Assembly (NCBI GenBank): GCA_030849465.1
Contig: JARVLF010000021.1
Coordinates: 487,566-551,565, forward strand
Length of the DNA stretch: 64,000 bases
Reading direction: 5' to 3'
Source of the DNA: Moesziomyces globuligerus
Taxonomy: Eukaryota > Basidiomycota > Ustilaginomycetes > Ustilaginales > Ustilaginaceae
Part shown: piece after piece, positions 29,134 to 40,016 of the stretch
How the letters are laid out: every line of letters starts with the position of its first letter
How positions within the stretch are numbered: position 1 is the stretch's first letter
The notes under the pieces: model-generated
What the model was told of the DNA's origin: nothing
Seen by the model: the letters and a program-made list of their open reading frames with translations, nothing else
Databases searched by the model: none
Position numbers and translations under genes: made by a program

Positions 29134-29925
29134 ATGTGGTCACTTGGACTCCTCGCCGCACTCATGCCCCTGCTGGGTGCTACCAGCCCCATCTCCGTTC
29201 CGAGCCCGAGCGCCCGGAACAATGTGCAGCAATACAAAATCGATCCCAAGTGCCCAGCCGGAACCACTCCTGGCTTCGAGGTCTACACCGCTCGCTACGA
29301 CGTGCCGGCCAAGGAGTTCTTCGCCAAGGTCGGATCTTTCTTCGACGAAGTTTGGTACGTGAGTATTTATAATCCTGCGTCACGACTTGCACAGGTACAA
29401 GGTGCGCGAAGGCTGACCAACATGCATCGTTGCGATGCCGAATTCTGCTGCACGCCGACAATCTCGCACTTCGGATGTGTCCACCGCTTGTCCCGCATCT
29501 GCTTCCTCTAGATTGGCCTTCCTCCAAACGCGACGCGAGGGCCAGACAACACGGTCGGCTCTGTGCGTGAGATCGACTTCGCCGGAACCATCCTGCATGA
29601 GCAGCTGATCAAGTACATCCATAAGCCCGCTTTGCTCGAGCTTGAATGGCACCTCGTCAACGGTCCGATCAACGTCACAGGCGCGGTCGCCGACGACCCT
29701 CCCGATGAAAAGATCCTCTTTGGCAGCTACACCGAAGACCTTCGTGTCGAATCCATTTGCCAAGATACCGCCACGTTCATCACTTTCACGGGCCGCTACT
29801 GCTTCGACAAGCCTGGACCGGCGTTCAAAGTCTTTGATGTCGCCCACTCGTCGTCAATTGAGGCCGTTGCCAAGGACCTGAATGCGACTTTGCTCGAGGG
29901 CAATGGCACATGTCCTGGATCTTGA
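29134..29925 (+). CDS. Small secreted protein, candidate effector
   Basis: Two exons, 29134-29358 and 29512-29925, give 212 residues; the 153-bp intron has GTGAGT donor, CTGAC branch-like site and CTCTAG acceptor, phase 0. The alternative donor GTACGT three bases upstream would remove one residue. Residues 1-18 form a signal peptide (MWSLGLLAALMPLLGATS). The mature protein has four Cys (KCPAG, SICQD, RYCFD, GTCPG), several N-glycosylation sequons (PNATR, INVTG, LNATL, NGTC), and no transmembrane segment. I recognise no family. Small Cys-containing secreted proteins of this kind are common effector candidates in smut fungi, but nothing here proves a role. Confidence 0.75.
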
Positions 29926-30188
29926 TAAGCACATACTAGCACTTGCTGTTCTCATTCGTCTTCTTACCCATCGTCAGTCTGATACCGGAGCATAGCCGCT
30001 CGTCTCAGCAGGTTTGTCCGGATGTTTACACTTTGACATCGATAAAATTCATACCACACATTTCGTTCCAATTTTTACAAGAAGGATTAGATGTCGGCGT
30101 CGTGACCTGGATACATGCTGACCAGACAAACAGACGCACCCTGTTGGATGCCAATCTTTGATGAGACGAGGCCCTATCGCGATGAGCC

Positions 30189-31887
30189 CTAGTCCCATTC
30201 GATCACGGGCTTGATCACTTTGCCGCTCTCCTGGTCCTCCACCGCGGTGTTCATGTCGGCGGGCTTATACACCTTGACCATCTTTTCGAGGAAAGCGAGC
30301 TCGCCAGCTTCGAGCTTGCTGACGAGATAGGGAACCGTGACCTCCGGCAACGAATTGCCTGACCAGATTTGAGCCAAGCAGAGGAACGAAGAGGTGTCAG
30401 CATTCTGCACAGCCAAGGGAGGGTGTGAATGAGTCAGAACGTACCCATCAGGAGACCTTCGACGGATGTTGCTTGTGCCTGGCGAGACGAAGGCGGAGAC
30501 CGTTGCGGACTTTTTTGTGAGCAAAGAATGAGCGCGGTGTCAAAAGTCCAGAACGTGTACTCACGAGTATGTGGGCGTGGGGTACGGGGAGCGGAGCCTC
30601 CGGAGGTGGTGCACCGACGACAACGGATCGTCCTCCCACAGCGAGGGCCATGATTACGTTTCCCATGGCGACTGGCGCACCGCTGGCTTCGATGGCTAGC
30701 GAAGCACCACGTCCGTCAGCGCTGAGCTCCTTGATCTTGGCGGCAAACGCCGCAGCGTCGAGCCCTTTGACGTTGAGAGTGTGAGTGGCTCCAACCTCCT
30801 TGGCGAGCTCGAGACGGCCATCGTTGAGGTCGCACGCGATCACAGAGCCGAAGCCGAGGATCTTTCCGCCGTAGATGGCACCCAAACCGACACCACCGAG
30901 GCCGGTCACAATCAGCGTCTGCTTGCTGCGCTCATAGCGAACGGCAGTCTTTGCTGAAGCGGGGACGGGCACACCCGCCGACTCGAACAGATCGAACGAA
31001 CGTGGCCGGTCGGAGGGCGCCTTCTCGAAGACAGTCGCAAAGCCTGTTTGGAAGCCACATGCCAAAGCACAGACAAGCTTGGTCGATACCTTGGAGCTGA
31101 ACTTGGTCAGCTGTTGCCAGTATGGTGCACCGTTTGAAGATGCAAGCGTCAGTCAATGATCCGCGCAATGATTGGCGACGAGTTCAAGGAACGGTGCGAC
31201 TCACGCTGCGATCGGTCACAGCCATTCGGCTCGAGAAGGAGCTCTGGCCAAAGTACTTTATGAGAGCTTCGCCCTTGGCACCGCCTTGGATCTGGTAAGG
31301 CACTTTTACCTGCTGCATCTCCTTGGTGAAGTGCGCCAGGTCTGAAGTCAGCAGAGGAGGAGGAGTATTTGTGAGACAGGTCGAGTGGGGCCAGCGAAGT
31401 GATTGGGCAACGGGGCGAACACTTACTCATAGGGACGAAGATGTCGCAGTAAGCCGGACGGCTAGACTGACAATTGTTGCAGCCGCCGCAGCTGCAGAAG
31501 CTGGCGAGAACCGAGTCTCCAACCTTGAGAGGACCTTTGTAGGTGCTAGAGACATGTTCGACAGTTCCAGCGCCTTCATGGCCGTAGATAGCTGGAAGAA
31601 GCTGGGGTGTAGCGTGGTTGCGACAATGAATGTCGGTGTGGCTTGAGGCAGGACAGAATACAAGGCGATTGAAGCAGTGATAAGGATGTTTTCTATTAGT
31701 GCTCAAAGTCCGAGGCCGATGGCAATGCAGTATGGTGGTAGGCGACTCACCAGACACCAGTGTGATGGTAGCGGACAATGACCTCGTCCGACTTGAGCTT
31801 GTCGAGGTCGAGCTCAATGTCGGCGATTTTGAAGGGTCCGTGCGCTTCCTCGATGACGAGTGCCTGGGCCTGCAGCGAGTGTGGCAT
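30189..31887 (-). CDS. Zinc-dependent alcohol dehydrogenase (MDR family)
   Basis: Six exons on the minus strand: 31887-31751, 31641-31427, 31341-31205, 31110-30565, 30478-30445, 30358-30189, giving 412 residues. All introns are 85-109 bp with GTGAGT, GTAAGT or GTACGT donors; phases agree throughout. Features: GVCHTD (catalytic zinc Cys, made across exons 1-2), GHEGAGTVE, the structural-zinc cluster CSCGGCNNCQSSRPAYC, ACGFQTGFATV, and the Rossmann turn TGLGGVGLGAIYGGKILG with Asp in VIACDLND, which favours NAD. It resembles fungal aryl-alcohol/benzyl-alcohol type dehydrogenases. Exon 5 is only 34 nt (AQATSVEGLLM), found because both neighbours need it for frame. Substrate is unknown. Confidence 0.83.
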
Positions 31888-34456
31888 GGTAAGAGCTTGG
31901 GACTGGACGCAAGGATGTGGGGGTGGATGGTGCAACGAATGAAGTGCCTCCCGTGTGAGGCCGGGCTCGAGCTGCGAGCAGAGGCGCCAGTGGCCTTTAA
32001 GCTTTTTCGCGCCGCGATGAGAGCGTTAGAGTTGTGGGACACCGGACATGGTACGCGGATTTCTCGCGGACGAGGCACCAGCAGGATGAAGCCTGGTGAT
32101 TTCGCATCGAGCAAGCTCCCTTTGCGACCCTGAATAGGGTGCCCAGAGTGAGGAAGCATTGGTCCGAGCGACATGCGAGCGGCGCATGGAACTCACGGCA
32201 GCTCTTGACATGTTCTTTTTGCGGGGAAACCGCACGCGAGGTGGAGGGTGGAGTGCATCTCGATGTCGCGCGACATGCATCGCCGATCCAGAAGCAGGAA
32301 GGGGAAAGGGGGATCGATCGGGCATTGCAGATGCAGAAAGTATGCGATGATCCGATAGGAAGGGAGGTAGGATTCCGAGGGACTCGGAATTGGTGGGAGC
32401 GGAATTGGGAATTGGCGAAGGGCGCATGCTTCAAAGCGAGGGTGCAGGGGAGCCAGGGTGCAAGGAGGGGGAGGGGGATGCAGCTAGCGTCGATCATGAT
32501 GGCCGAAGCCGCGAAAGAAGCATGCTCGGCTCGAGAGTGGCGTTGAGCACATGTTGCTCGCGAATCTCCTTGCACGTCGATCGCTCGTCTAAATGTACCA
32601 GCGTTGGCGTGACTCTCAGACGTGCCGAGCGAGCGCATCTGACGAGGGCATCAGAAGCCGGAAAGCTACTGCAACGGGTTGTTTCGGCCCAAAGATTGTC
32701 TCCGCGGAACACCCCAGCGCCCCTCCTGTGATGACCGAGACTGAAAGAAGCATCCATCTCATGCGTGCCATTTCCAGTGTGCTTGGTGAGCCGACTGCGG
32801 CCGCTGGAAAGTGGCGTGAGTCCGGGGAGAGCAAGCGGCAAGCCTCCGAAGCACACGTTCGAGGACCGGGCATCTCGCTCCACCTCGACGTCTGACGAGG
32901 GCGAGTATACCGAAGAGAGGGACAGAGGGCTGCACGAGGTCGGGCCGTCGGGTGTGGCCTGTGGAAAATTGGACACTCGAGCCAAGGCAGACCACGGGCC
33001 GAGAAGATGGCTCGCGCCAAGTTGACGCCACGGGAGGTCCCGAGCGTGACGAAATCGTTTGCATTTTCCGTTGCACTTGACTGCCGCTTCTCGTTTGCGG
33101 GCGTGTGGCTTGGGATCGGGTGCCGCCGTTCGGATGACCCCTTGCCTCTTTGTTCCCTCTCGGCCCTCTCGGCCCGGTTCCGCAGCAGCACAGGTCACCA
33201 TGCGCTACTGTAGCAGTAGACGCTTGAGCCCCTTACCCGACAAATGGAGCTAGTTGACAGCACCACATCGGTCTGCTCTGCAGGTGCGCGTGACGAAGGG
33301 TGAAGAGTCATTTCAAAGTTCCCACGGCCTGATGCTGCGCTTCGCAGCCTGCTCTCGTCGGGTCGGAGCGGTGGAGGACGCCGACAGGGCTGCGCAGAAC
33401 AAACAGCCAGGCGGAGACCAACAAAGGAGCGGGCAGGCCTGGAACCTTGGCCAAGAAAGTCCAACAGCGCTCGTCGTCGTCGTTGGCCGTGCGAACCCTT
33501 TCTTCCCGTTCGTCGCGTCTGCGGCGGGGAGAGCGGAGATCCAATTTGAGTTGCCTGCAACGGCGCCAGGCGACGACTGCTCCACGCTTGCTGCTGCAGC
33601 CCCGCCCATCTTCCGCCCGCCGCCCGCCGCCCGCCGCCCACCGACGCCTCCCAGCTGTCAGCCAGCGCCGCCCGCCATGCACGCCCTCGTCCGCCCTCAC
33701 CATCCGTCCTCCTTCTGCCTGCAGCAGCGGGAAGCGTGGGACGAATGCGACCCATACACCAACCCTGCAGCCTGTCCCAGGAACACGTCGCTTAGACGGC
33801 GCCTTGATGCACCTCCACTGCACACCCCTGGAAGACGACCGCACATCGCACAGCTCAACGCTAGGAGGGCAATCATTCAATTTGCACATCCAATGTCGAT
33901 CCCTCCCCGTCCAACCTCAGCGCAACATGCTGCTTTCTCCTTACCTCGCACGCACTTCTCGCTGCGTGCCTCATGATCCGCGTGATCTTCGGACAATCTT
34001 GCGCTGGCCATCGCCCTCTCAGCTTCGCACACATTCAGCACGGGGCACCATGCATCATGCACCAGCCTGCCGGATCGTCTCCCGCTCCTTCCCTTTGTCT
34101 CGCACCATCTTGGTCCGGCCATTCCAGCCACTTTTGCTCTGCATTATAGCTTGCCTTTCTTCGCTCGCAGCCCAAGCGCACTCCTTTCGACTTCCGATGC
34201 ACTGTGATCAACCACACAGCCAATGTACCAGCCCTCAGCTCTCCCCGTGGATTTGCTCTCGGCCCATGCGGCCGGCTCTGCGCTGATGCTATTCCGCTCT
34301 CAGCATCGATCCGTCTCGAGGCGCTCCTCGAGAAACCATAAAAGCCTGGCCTTCGACGTCGGTCCATCCCCGCCTCGTTTTCTTCCTCCGTCTCCCAACT
34401 AGTTTCAACCTGCGCCCTCCGCTTATACCCTAGCACACCCTTCACTCGCCAGCAAC
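31888..34456. other. Long intergenic region between ADH and secreted protein
   Basis: About 2.6 kb between divergent genes. Overlapping ORFs on both strands, up to 279 codons, are Arg/Pro/Ser-rich readings of GC-rich DNA with no domain. I see no supported gene. It contains a TATA box for the next gene at its right end. Confidence 0.5.
34338..34344 (+). promoter_or_regulatory. TATA-like box of secreted repeat protein gene
   Basis: ATAAAAG lies ~115 bp before the ATG at 34457, followed by CT-rich sequence. This is typical of strong fungal promoters. Confidence 0.5.
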
Positions 34457-35794
34457 ATGGTCCAAGCTATCCGGGGCCTTCTCGCCCTCCTCCCCTTCGC
34501 TGTGCTTCTGCTCGCCACCCTGCAGACTGTCTCCGCTGCCCCTTCGGCCGATGTGCGTCCCAAAGCCGCCTCGACCTTCTCCCAGGCTATGCGACGTCGT
34601 CGCGCCCTGGCCGCTCGCCAGGACCTGATCCCGCGCGCAACCCCCGACGAGATCGAGCGTGCCTTTGAGATCCTCAAGCGCTCCGAATTCTGGAGCTCCG
34701 ACCTCCAGAAGCGTGCCGCCTCCACCGCTGGCAAGTCCGGCGACAACCAGTGGACCGTCAACGACGATGACCAGAGCATCTGCTTCTGCGTCAACCGCAA
34801 CGCTGCCGGCGGCTCTTCCTCGGGCTCTTCCGCTGGTTCTGCCGGTGCCGCGTCGGGCGCCTCCTCCGGTGCATCGTCTGGCAGCTCGTCCGGTAGCTCG
34901 TCCGGTGGCTCGTCGCGCGCCTCCTCGGGTGCCTCGTCTGGCGCCTCCTCGGGCTCTTACTCGTCGTCTGGCTCGGGCTCGGGATCGTACGCCGCCTCGG
35001 GCTCTAGCGCCGGCTCCTACTCTGGCTCTGGCTCGTCGTCGGGCGCCAGCTCTGGCTCGTCCTCCGGCTCGGGCTCCAGCTCGGGCTCCAGCTCTGGTTC
35101 CCACTCTGGCTCTGGTTCGTCCTCCGGAGCCTCTGCTTCGTCGCAGAGCTCAGCCTCGGCCTCGTCGAGCTCGAGCGGTGGTGGATACAACCCGACCTAC
35201 GTGTACAACAACTCGTACGACAACTCCAAGTCCGAGTCGGTGACCAACAACAACACGACCAACATTGACCAGTCGACGCACGACTCGCACGACACGTACA
35301 ACACCAACCAGACGACCACCAACAACAACATTCACCAGACCAACATCGCTGGCGACCAGAACAACACGCAGAACAACATTGACCAGACCAACGTCTCTGG
35401 CGACCAGACAAACACGCAGAACAACACCGAGAACAACATCCACCAGACCAACAACAACGACAACTCGAACAAGACGTACAACGACAACTCGACCACCAAC
35501 GTCGACAAGTCCAAGAACTACCAGGACAACTCGCAGACCAACAGCAACAACGTCGACAAGTCGCAGACCAACAGCAACAATGTTGACCAGTCGCAGAAGA
35601 ACAGCAACAACGTCGACCAGTCCAAGAACCTCCAAGACAACTCGCAGACGAGCATCGACAACTCGCAGCAGACCTCCACCACCACCACCACCACCAACAA
35701 CGAAGGCGGTGATGGCAAGGGCGGCAACAAGAATGTCGGCGTCGACGCCAGCGGAGGCAAGGCAAACGTCTGCATCCTCGCTTCGTGCAAGTAA
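34457..35794 (+). CDS. Secreted Ser/Gly-rich, Asn/Gln-repeat protein (possible amyloid or wall protein)
   Basis: 445 residues, one exon. Signal peptide residues ~1-28 (cleavage after VSA). A Kex2-like pro-region follows (RRRR, LKR, QKR). Residues ~113-250 are almost pure Ser/Gly/Ala. Residues ~255-410 are Asn/Thr/Gln/Asp-rich imperfect repeats such as NNIDQTNVSGDQTNTQ and TNSNNVDKSQ, in registers of about 10-20 residues. The protein ends in a Gly/Lys linker and VCILASCK; two more Cys lie in CFCVN. There is no transmembrane anchor. The regular Asn/Gln spacing recalls beta-solenoid and amyloid-forming surface proteins, and smut fungi do make secreted amyloids such as Rep1, but I see no homology to Rep1. 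Function is unknown. Confidence 0.8.
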   Translation: MVQAIRGLLALLPFAVLLLATLQTVSAAPSADVRPKAASTFSQAMRRRRALAARQDLIPRATPDEIERAFEILKRSEFWSSDLQKRAASTAGKSGDNQWTVNDDDQSICFCVNRNAAGGSSSGSSAGSAGAASGASSGASSGSSSGSSSGGSSRASSGASSGASSGSYSSSGSGSGSYAASGSSAGSYSGSGSSSGASSGSSSGSGSSSGSSSGSHSGSGSSSGASASSQSSASASSSSSGGGYNPTYVYNNSYDNSKSESVTNNNTTNIDQSTHDSHDTYNTNQTTTNNNIHQTNIAGDQNNTQNNIDQTNVSGDQTNTQNNTENNIHQTNNNDNSNKTYNDNSTTNVDKSKNYQDNSQTNSNNVDKSQTNSNNVDQSQKNSNNVDQSKNLQDNSQTSIDNSQQTSTTTTTTNNEGGDGKGGNKNVGVDASGGKANVCILASCK

Positions 35795-36157
35795 ACGAGC
35801 GCTGGCTTGCAACTGGACAGTTCAGAACGGGAGAAGGCCGAGGCGGGCGAATGAGCTTCGGGCCCAGGTTTCCTCCTCTTGGATTCCCCGGCACCACCAT
35901 TTGCCCATCCCTTCTCCGCGCACCTGCTCCGCAAGATACGTCTCGACACCACAGACTCTCCCTTTTTCCATGCATCTGCTTGTCTCTCTTTACTTTGTCA
36001 CGGACACACCCTCTCAATCACATTCTTTGCAACCTTCCCCCTCTTCCGCCTTGCACCTGTGACGATGATGAAAGATTTGCTTGAATTGCATGCTGACAGC
36101 CAGAATCAGGTCTAGACGCTGTAGTGACGAGGGTAAAGAGCGAGGGCTGATGCAGGA
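35795..36157. other. Intergenic region between convergent genes
   Basis: 363 bp containing only the presumed 3' UTRs. Confidence 0.5.
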
Positions 36158-37387
36158 TCAGAGCTCGGGGGCCTTGCTGAGGGTGGGTGCGGAGGAGTCG
36201 ATGGTGCGGGCAGCGTCGGCGAGCTTTGCGGGGTCGCGCACCTCGGAGTGGCTCATCTGGACCCACTCGTCGGACTCGTCGCCGCTGGCATCCCTGCGTG
36301 CGCCGAGTCTGTCGCGCGTCTCTTGCGACGTTGGCTTGTTGGGCTCGGGAGCAGCGGCGCGGTGCTGGACTAGGGTGACGACGTGGGCGAGGAGGAACTC
36401 GCCGATGGTCTCAAAGTACTTCGGCTTGATACATGTGTCGTTGTGCGTGCCGTCGGCAAAGGGCTGGAAGTGTTTGACGGTGCTCTGGCATGCGGCGAAG
36501 AGCGCGTCCATGTGTGCGGGTGGCACCAACTCGTCCTGCCTTCCCGAGAGGAAGAGCGCCGGCACCTTGGGCGCGATCTTGCCGATGGCGATGCGCGAGT
36601 TCCAGTACTCGCGGCACAGGAACGCAAATGGCCGCACGGGCGGGAGGACGTGGGGAATGAGCTCGGGGATACTGAGAAAGGTGTTTTCGAGGACGAGTGC
36701 ATGCACCGACGCGGGATTGCGCGCGGCGAGGTCGATGGCGACCGCACCCCCGATGCTCTGTCCGTACGCCACGAGTACGGTCGAGGCGAGCGCCGGATGC
36801 GAGCGGATAAAGTCGAGTGTGGTCTGCGTGTCGATTTTGATGCCCCTTTCGTTGGGCGAGCCTGTGGAGAAGCCGTAGCCGCGGTAGCTGAGCATCACGA
36901 CGTTGCAGCCGAAGCGCTTGAAGAAGACGGCAGCCAAGGGCAGCCTGTGACCCATGTTGCCTGCGTTGGCATGAAGAAAGAGGACGGTGGGTCGTTTACT
37001 CGCCAGGTCCGCATCGGTGACGTCGAGAGGTGCGATTCCAGTCTGGGTCGGGGTGGACTTGCGCTCGACCTGGGTCGGAGACGCGGTCTTTTCGTCGTCT
37101 AGCGTCTGGATCTTGGGCGTCGGTCTGCGCTGAGCGAGTTTGGTGCCCTGAAGCAGGACGAATACGCGGAGCTTCTCCGAGTCCGGCGTGATGAGCTCCT
37201 CCTCGGTGTAGGGGAGGTCATACTCGTCGGGCGTGCTGACCTCGGCCTTGGAGCCGGGCGGAAAGGAGGCCGGGTAGATGAGCGAGGTCTGGTATCGGTA
37301 GAGGAGGCCGGCGGTGGATATGAGGCTGACGACGAGCAGGCCGCCGACGACGCGCACGATGGAGCCGAACGAAGGGATGTAGCCCAT
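36158..37387 (-). CDS. Bem46/ABHD13-type alpha/beta hydrolase
   Basis: 409 residues from the ATG at 37387 (MGYIPSFG); the frame runs further upstream only through a GTG. Residues ~8-32 are a single membrane span, followed by YRYQTSLIYPASFP, the hallmark start of the Bem46/ABHD13 family. The core has FLHANAGNMGHRL (oxyanion region), YRGYGFSTGSPNERG, nucleophile Ser211 in GQSIGG, Asp in GRQDELVP and His in DGTHND. Family members sit at the ER or plasma membrane and act in polarity and cell morphology; the substrate is unknown. The ~65-residue disordered insertion (LAQRRPTPKIQ to PLDVT) and C-terminal tail are extra to the family core. Confidence 0.88.
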   Translation of the reverse strand: MGYIPSFGSIVRVVGGLLVVSLISTAGLLYRYQTSLIYPASFPPGSKAEVSTPDEYDLPYTEEELITPDSEKLRVFVLLQGTKLAQRRPTPKIQTLDDEKTASPTQVERKSTPTQTGIAPLDVTDADLASKRPTVLFLHANAGNMGHRLPLAAVFFKRFGCNVVMLSYRGYGFSTGSPNERGIKIDTQTTLDFIRSHPALASTVLVAYGQSIGGAVAIDLAARNPASVHALVLENTFLSIPELIPHVLPPVRPFAFLCREYWNSRIAIGKIAPKVPALFLSGRQDELVPPAHMDALFAACQSTVKHFQPFADGTHNDTCIKPKYFETIGEFLLAHVVTLVQHRAAAPEPNKPTSQETRDRLGARRDASGDESDEWVQMSHSEVRDPAKLADAARTIDSSAPTLSKAPEL

Positions 37388-37859
37388 GGTGGCTCGGCTC
37401 TGCTGCCGTTCGAAGCGTGCTTCGCTGCCCGGACGGCGATGTGTGATGGAGCGAGGCAACGGCAGTCGGAGCTGAGTCGAATCGAGCACGCCAAGCGGTA
37501 AATGCAGTCGAGTCGGATGTCGTCCGATGTATCCGCTGCCGTCTGACTAGGAGGAGAGGTGATGGACCAAAGTAGTGCGAGGTGCCGACGTCGAAGCGGC
37601 TAGGGCTGTCGCCGGCACATCCGACGCTCGGGACCTCCGAGACCCTGGCGGTCTCGCCTCTGCACTGCAGTCTAACACAGATTTTTTTGGCGTGGCGTGC
37701 TGGACCGCAATTTTCGGAAGAGCCGTCCCAACTTGGGTTTTGGTGGAGGCCGCAGGTGGCAGAACAATGAATGGCTTGCCGAAGTAACACCATCACGGCA
37801 TACGGCTTTTCTTCATCCTTGGTAGAGCAGGATCCTGCTGGCTCTTTGGGGGTTCGATC
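37388..37859. other. Divergent promoter between Bem46-type gene and ATP23
   Basis: 472 bp shared by two divergent genes. No small gene is seen. Confidence 0.55.
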
Positions 37860-38613
37860 ATGACATCGTACGTGCCGCGAGAACTGGAGACGGCGGACGA
37901 GACGGTGGAGCGGGAGCGATGCGAGCAGTGGACCGATCAACTCATGCGTACCTCGCCCATGGTGCGCTTCATGGCCAAGCATCTGTCGCTACTCGACTGC
38001 GATCCGCTCAAGCCCCGAACCGATGCTGCCGCAGCATCTAGCTCGTCCTCAACATCGTCGCTGCCGGTTGAGCCCAAGATCGTCATTGCGCCGTGTCCGC
38101 CCGGGATCGCCGGAGGCTTTTCGCCCTCGGCACCGTCCGAGCCAACGAGCCATTCGTCGATCCTGCTCTGTTCCAACCACATCATGTCAAAGGCGCATCT
38201 GGAGCAGACGCTGTCTCACGAGATGGTGCACTGGTTTGATCATTGCCGCTTCCTTGTCGATTGGTCCGATCTTCGTCACCACGCCTGCTCCGAAATCCGA
38301 GCGGCCAGCCTCAGCGGAGACTGCAGCTTCGCCCGCGAGTTCCATCGGCGCATCTACGGCTTCAAACTCCAACACCAAAAGTGCGTCAAGCGCCGCGCCA
38401 TCCTCAGCATCCTCGCAAATCCAGCCTGCAACGGCGATAGGCAAAAGGCCGAACAAACCGTAGACGAGGTCTGGCACAGCTGCTTCAAAGACACAAGACC
38501 CTTCGACGAAGTAAGCGACCCCACCATCCATCCTCCGCACCGCATTCTCTCACGCATCCGCATTACTGAACGTCACCTCTCCCCTTTTTCTACACACCTA
38601 ACAGATCTACTGA
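37860..38613 (+). CDS. ATP23: Atp23 mitochondrial inner-membrane metalloprotease
   Basis: Two exons, 37860-38510 and 38605-38613, give 219 residues. It processes Atp6 and acts as chaperone for F1Fo ATP synthase assembly in the intermembrane space. The zinc-protease motif HEMVH is at 120-124 inside LSHEMVHWFDHCRF, followed by DLRHHACSEIRAASLSGDCSF, HQKCVKRRA and the Cys-rich C-terminus ending DTRPFDE. The family normally ends DTRPFDEIY; ignoring the intron loses this, while splicing the 94-bp intron (GTAAGC donor, CTAACAG acceptor) adds exactly Ile-Tyr-stop. Cysteines are abundant, as in Mia40-imported proteins. Confidence 0.93.
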
Positions 38614-38789
38614 GTTTCCACACGCAATCGCAACCATCGACATCCATACGCCTCACGACTTTGACATTAACGCGCATCGATATCGTCACTGTGGACGGCG
38701 AAAGCATAGCGGACACTCCATCGCCGGGGATGTGCCTCGGCCTGGTAGGGTTGTAGAATTTTGTATGCCAAAGGGCATCTTGGCCGGGC

Positions 38790-40016
38790 TTACTGCTCGA
38801 CGCGGTCCGAAAGGTTGAGAAGGAGCGTAGCGAGGCACCTCTTTGTGATGTGGTCGTTCTTCAGCAGTTGGCTAAAGGTGGCGTCGCGCAGCGGGCCGGG
38901 CAGACACGCGCGCAGCGCCTCGCGCGCACGCGGGTTGTCGCTCAAGCGCAGATAGCAGCGCACGACGTGCTTGAGCAGCCTCACCGCCTGGCTCTCGACG
39001 ATCTGCGAGACCATGTTGCTCAGCACGGTGCCGACGGCGTAGAAGCGCTCGTACGTCTGGCAGATGTACGCCAGACCCATGTCGTCCAACAGGATCTTCT
39101 GCACAATGAAGATGGCCACCGTCTTGGACAGCTCCGAGCCGGTCTCCATGATGCGCAGGCAGAGCGGGATGATCTCGGTCGAGAGCAGGAACGTGATCAC
39201 GTCCGAGTTGTCGTTCTGCTTGACCAGCGCACCGATGACGCCGAGCGAGGTGAGGCGCAGGTACTCGAACGGACGCGTCTTGGAGGTGGTGTTGAGGAAC
39301 GGATAGAGGAAGAGCGGGATGTGCGCCTGGAGGAAGAGACCGCGTGTCTCGCTGTGGCTGGCCACACACTGGAGCAGTGCAAGCGCATTGCAGACACGAT
39401 TGCTGGCCTGGGCGGTGAGCGCGGGCGGCGAGAGGAGCGGATAGACCGAGACGATCTCCTGCAGCAGCGACGACATGACTCCGAAGCTGTGCCAGAGCAC
39501 AAGCGCGAGGTCCTCGTACTGCTCGCGCTTCTTGCTCAGCTCGAGCAGCGCGTGCTCCCGCTGGGCGGACGAGCCCGGAAGGGTGTCGAGATCGCTGGGT
39601 GGCGTGGAAGCCTCGTGGTCGGCCGCGTTTTGAGAGTTGCCGTTCTGGTTGTTGGCAGAGTCGGTGACGCCGGAGGCCGGGCGCGGCGACGCGGAACCCT
39701 GCTTGCGGATGGCGTTGGGTTCGGGTCGCTGGCAGAGTTGGGTGATGAGGTGGTACACGCTGAGCGCCGTAGTCGGCGTGCCGCCAGGCCCAGTTCCTGC
39801 GGGCATCGTGGGGCCAGCGTTCGGAGGAGGGCCGGCAGCGGAGAGCATGGAGGGCCCTAGGTCTACGCCGGCAAGGGAGCCGCCCATGCCAGGAGGGGCG
39901 CCGTTAGAGCCGTTGGCGTTGGCATTGCCAGCGTCGAGGCCGTTGAGATGCATGGGACCAGGACTGTGGAGCATGCGGCCATGCATGCTGCTGGCGGTGC
40001 CTGGTCGCCCGGCCAT
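38790..40016 (-). CDS. CAF40: CNOT9/Rcd1/Caf40 subunit of the CCR4-NOT complex
   Basis: 408 residues, single exon. It is an armadillo-repeat scaffold of the CCR4-NOT deadenylase complex in mRNA decay and translational repression. The first ~100 residues are Gly/Pro/Asn-rich and disordered. The conserved core has [112 protein letters not shown] and [14 protein letters not shown], through to [15 protein letters not shown]. This is among the most conserved eukaryotic proteins, and the match is unmistakable. A ~60-residue Ser/Asn/Ala insertion splits the first helices. It is convergent with ATP23, 176 bp apart. Confidence 0.96.
   Translation of the reverse strand: MAGRPGTASSMHGRMLHSPGPMHLNGLDAGNANANGSNGAPPGMGGSLAGVDLGPSMLSAAGPPPNAGPTMPAGTGPGGTPTTALSVYHLITQLCQRPEPNAIRKQGSASPRPASGVTDSANNQNGNSQNAADHEASTPPSDLDTLPGSSAQREHALLELSKKREQYEDLALVLWHSFGVMSSLLQEIVSVYPLLSPPALTAQASNRVCNALALLQCVASHSETRGLFLQAHIPLFLYPFLNTTSKTRPFEYLRLTSLGVIGALVKQNDNSDVITFLLSTEIIPLCLRIMETGSELSKTVAIFIVQKILLDDMGLAYICQTYERFYAVGTVLSNMVSQIVESQAVRLLKHVVRCYLRLSDNPRAREALRACLPGPLRDATFSQLLKNDHITKRCLATLLLNLSDRVEQ

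Noticed and set aside
33254..34286. Overlapping 240-279-codon frames before the secreted repeat protein
   Set aside because: Arg/Pro/Ser-rich in all frames, mutually overlapping, and no ATG-context, intron or domain support.
35004..36017. Cys/Trp/Ser-rich 337-codon frame opposite the Asn/Gln-rich secreted protein
   Set aside because: The repeats are mirror images of Ser/Gly and Asn/Gln codons; the sense strand has signal peptide, TATA box and a clean ATG.
37851..37860. GGTTCGATCA resembling a tRNA B box
   Set aside because: It directly abuts the ATP23 ATG, with no A box or foldable tRNA upstream.
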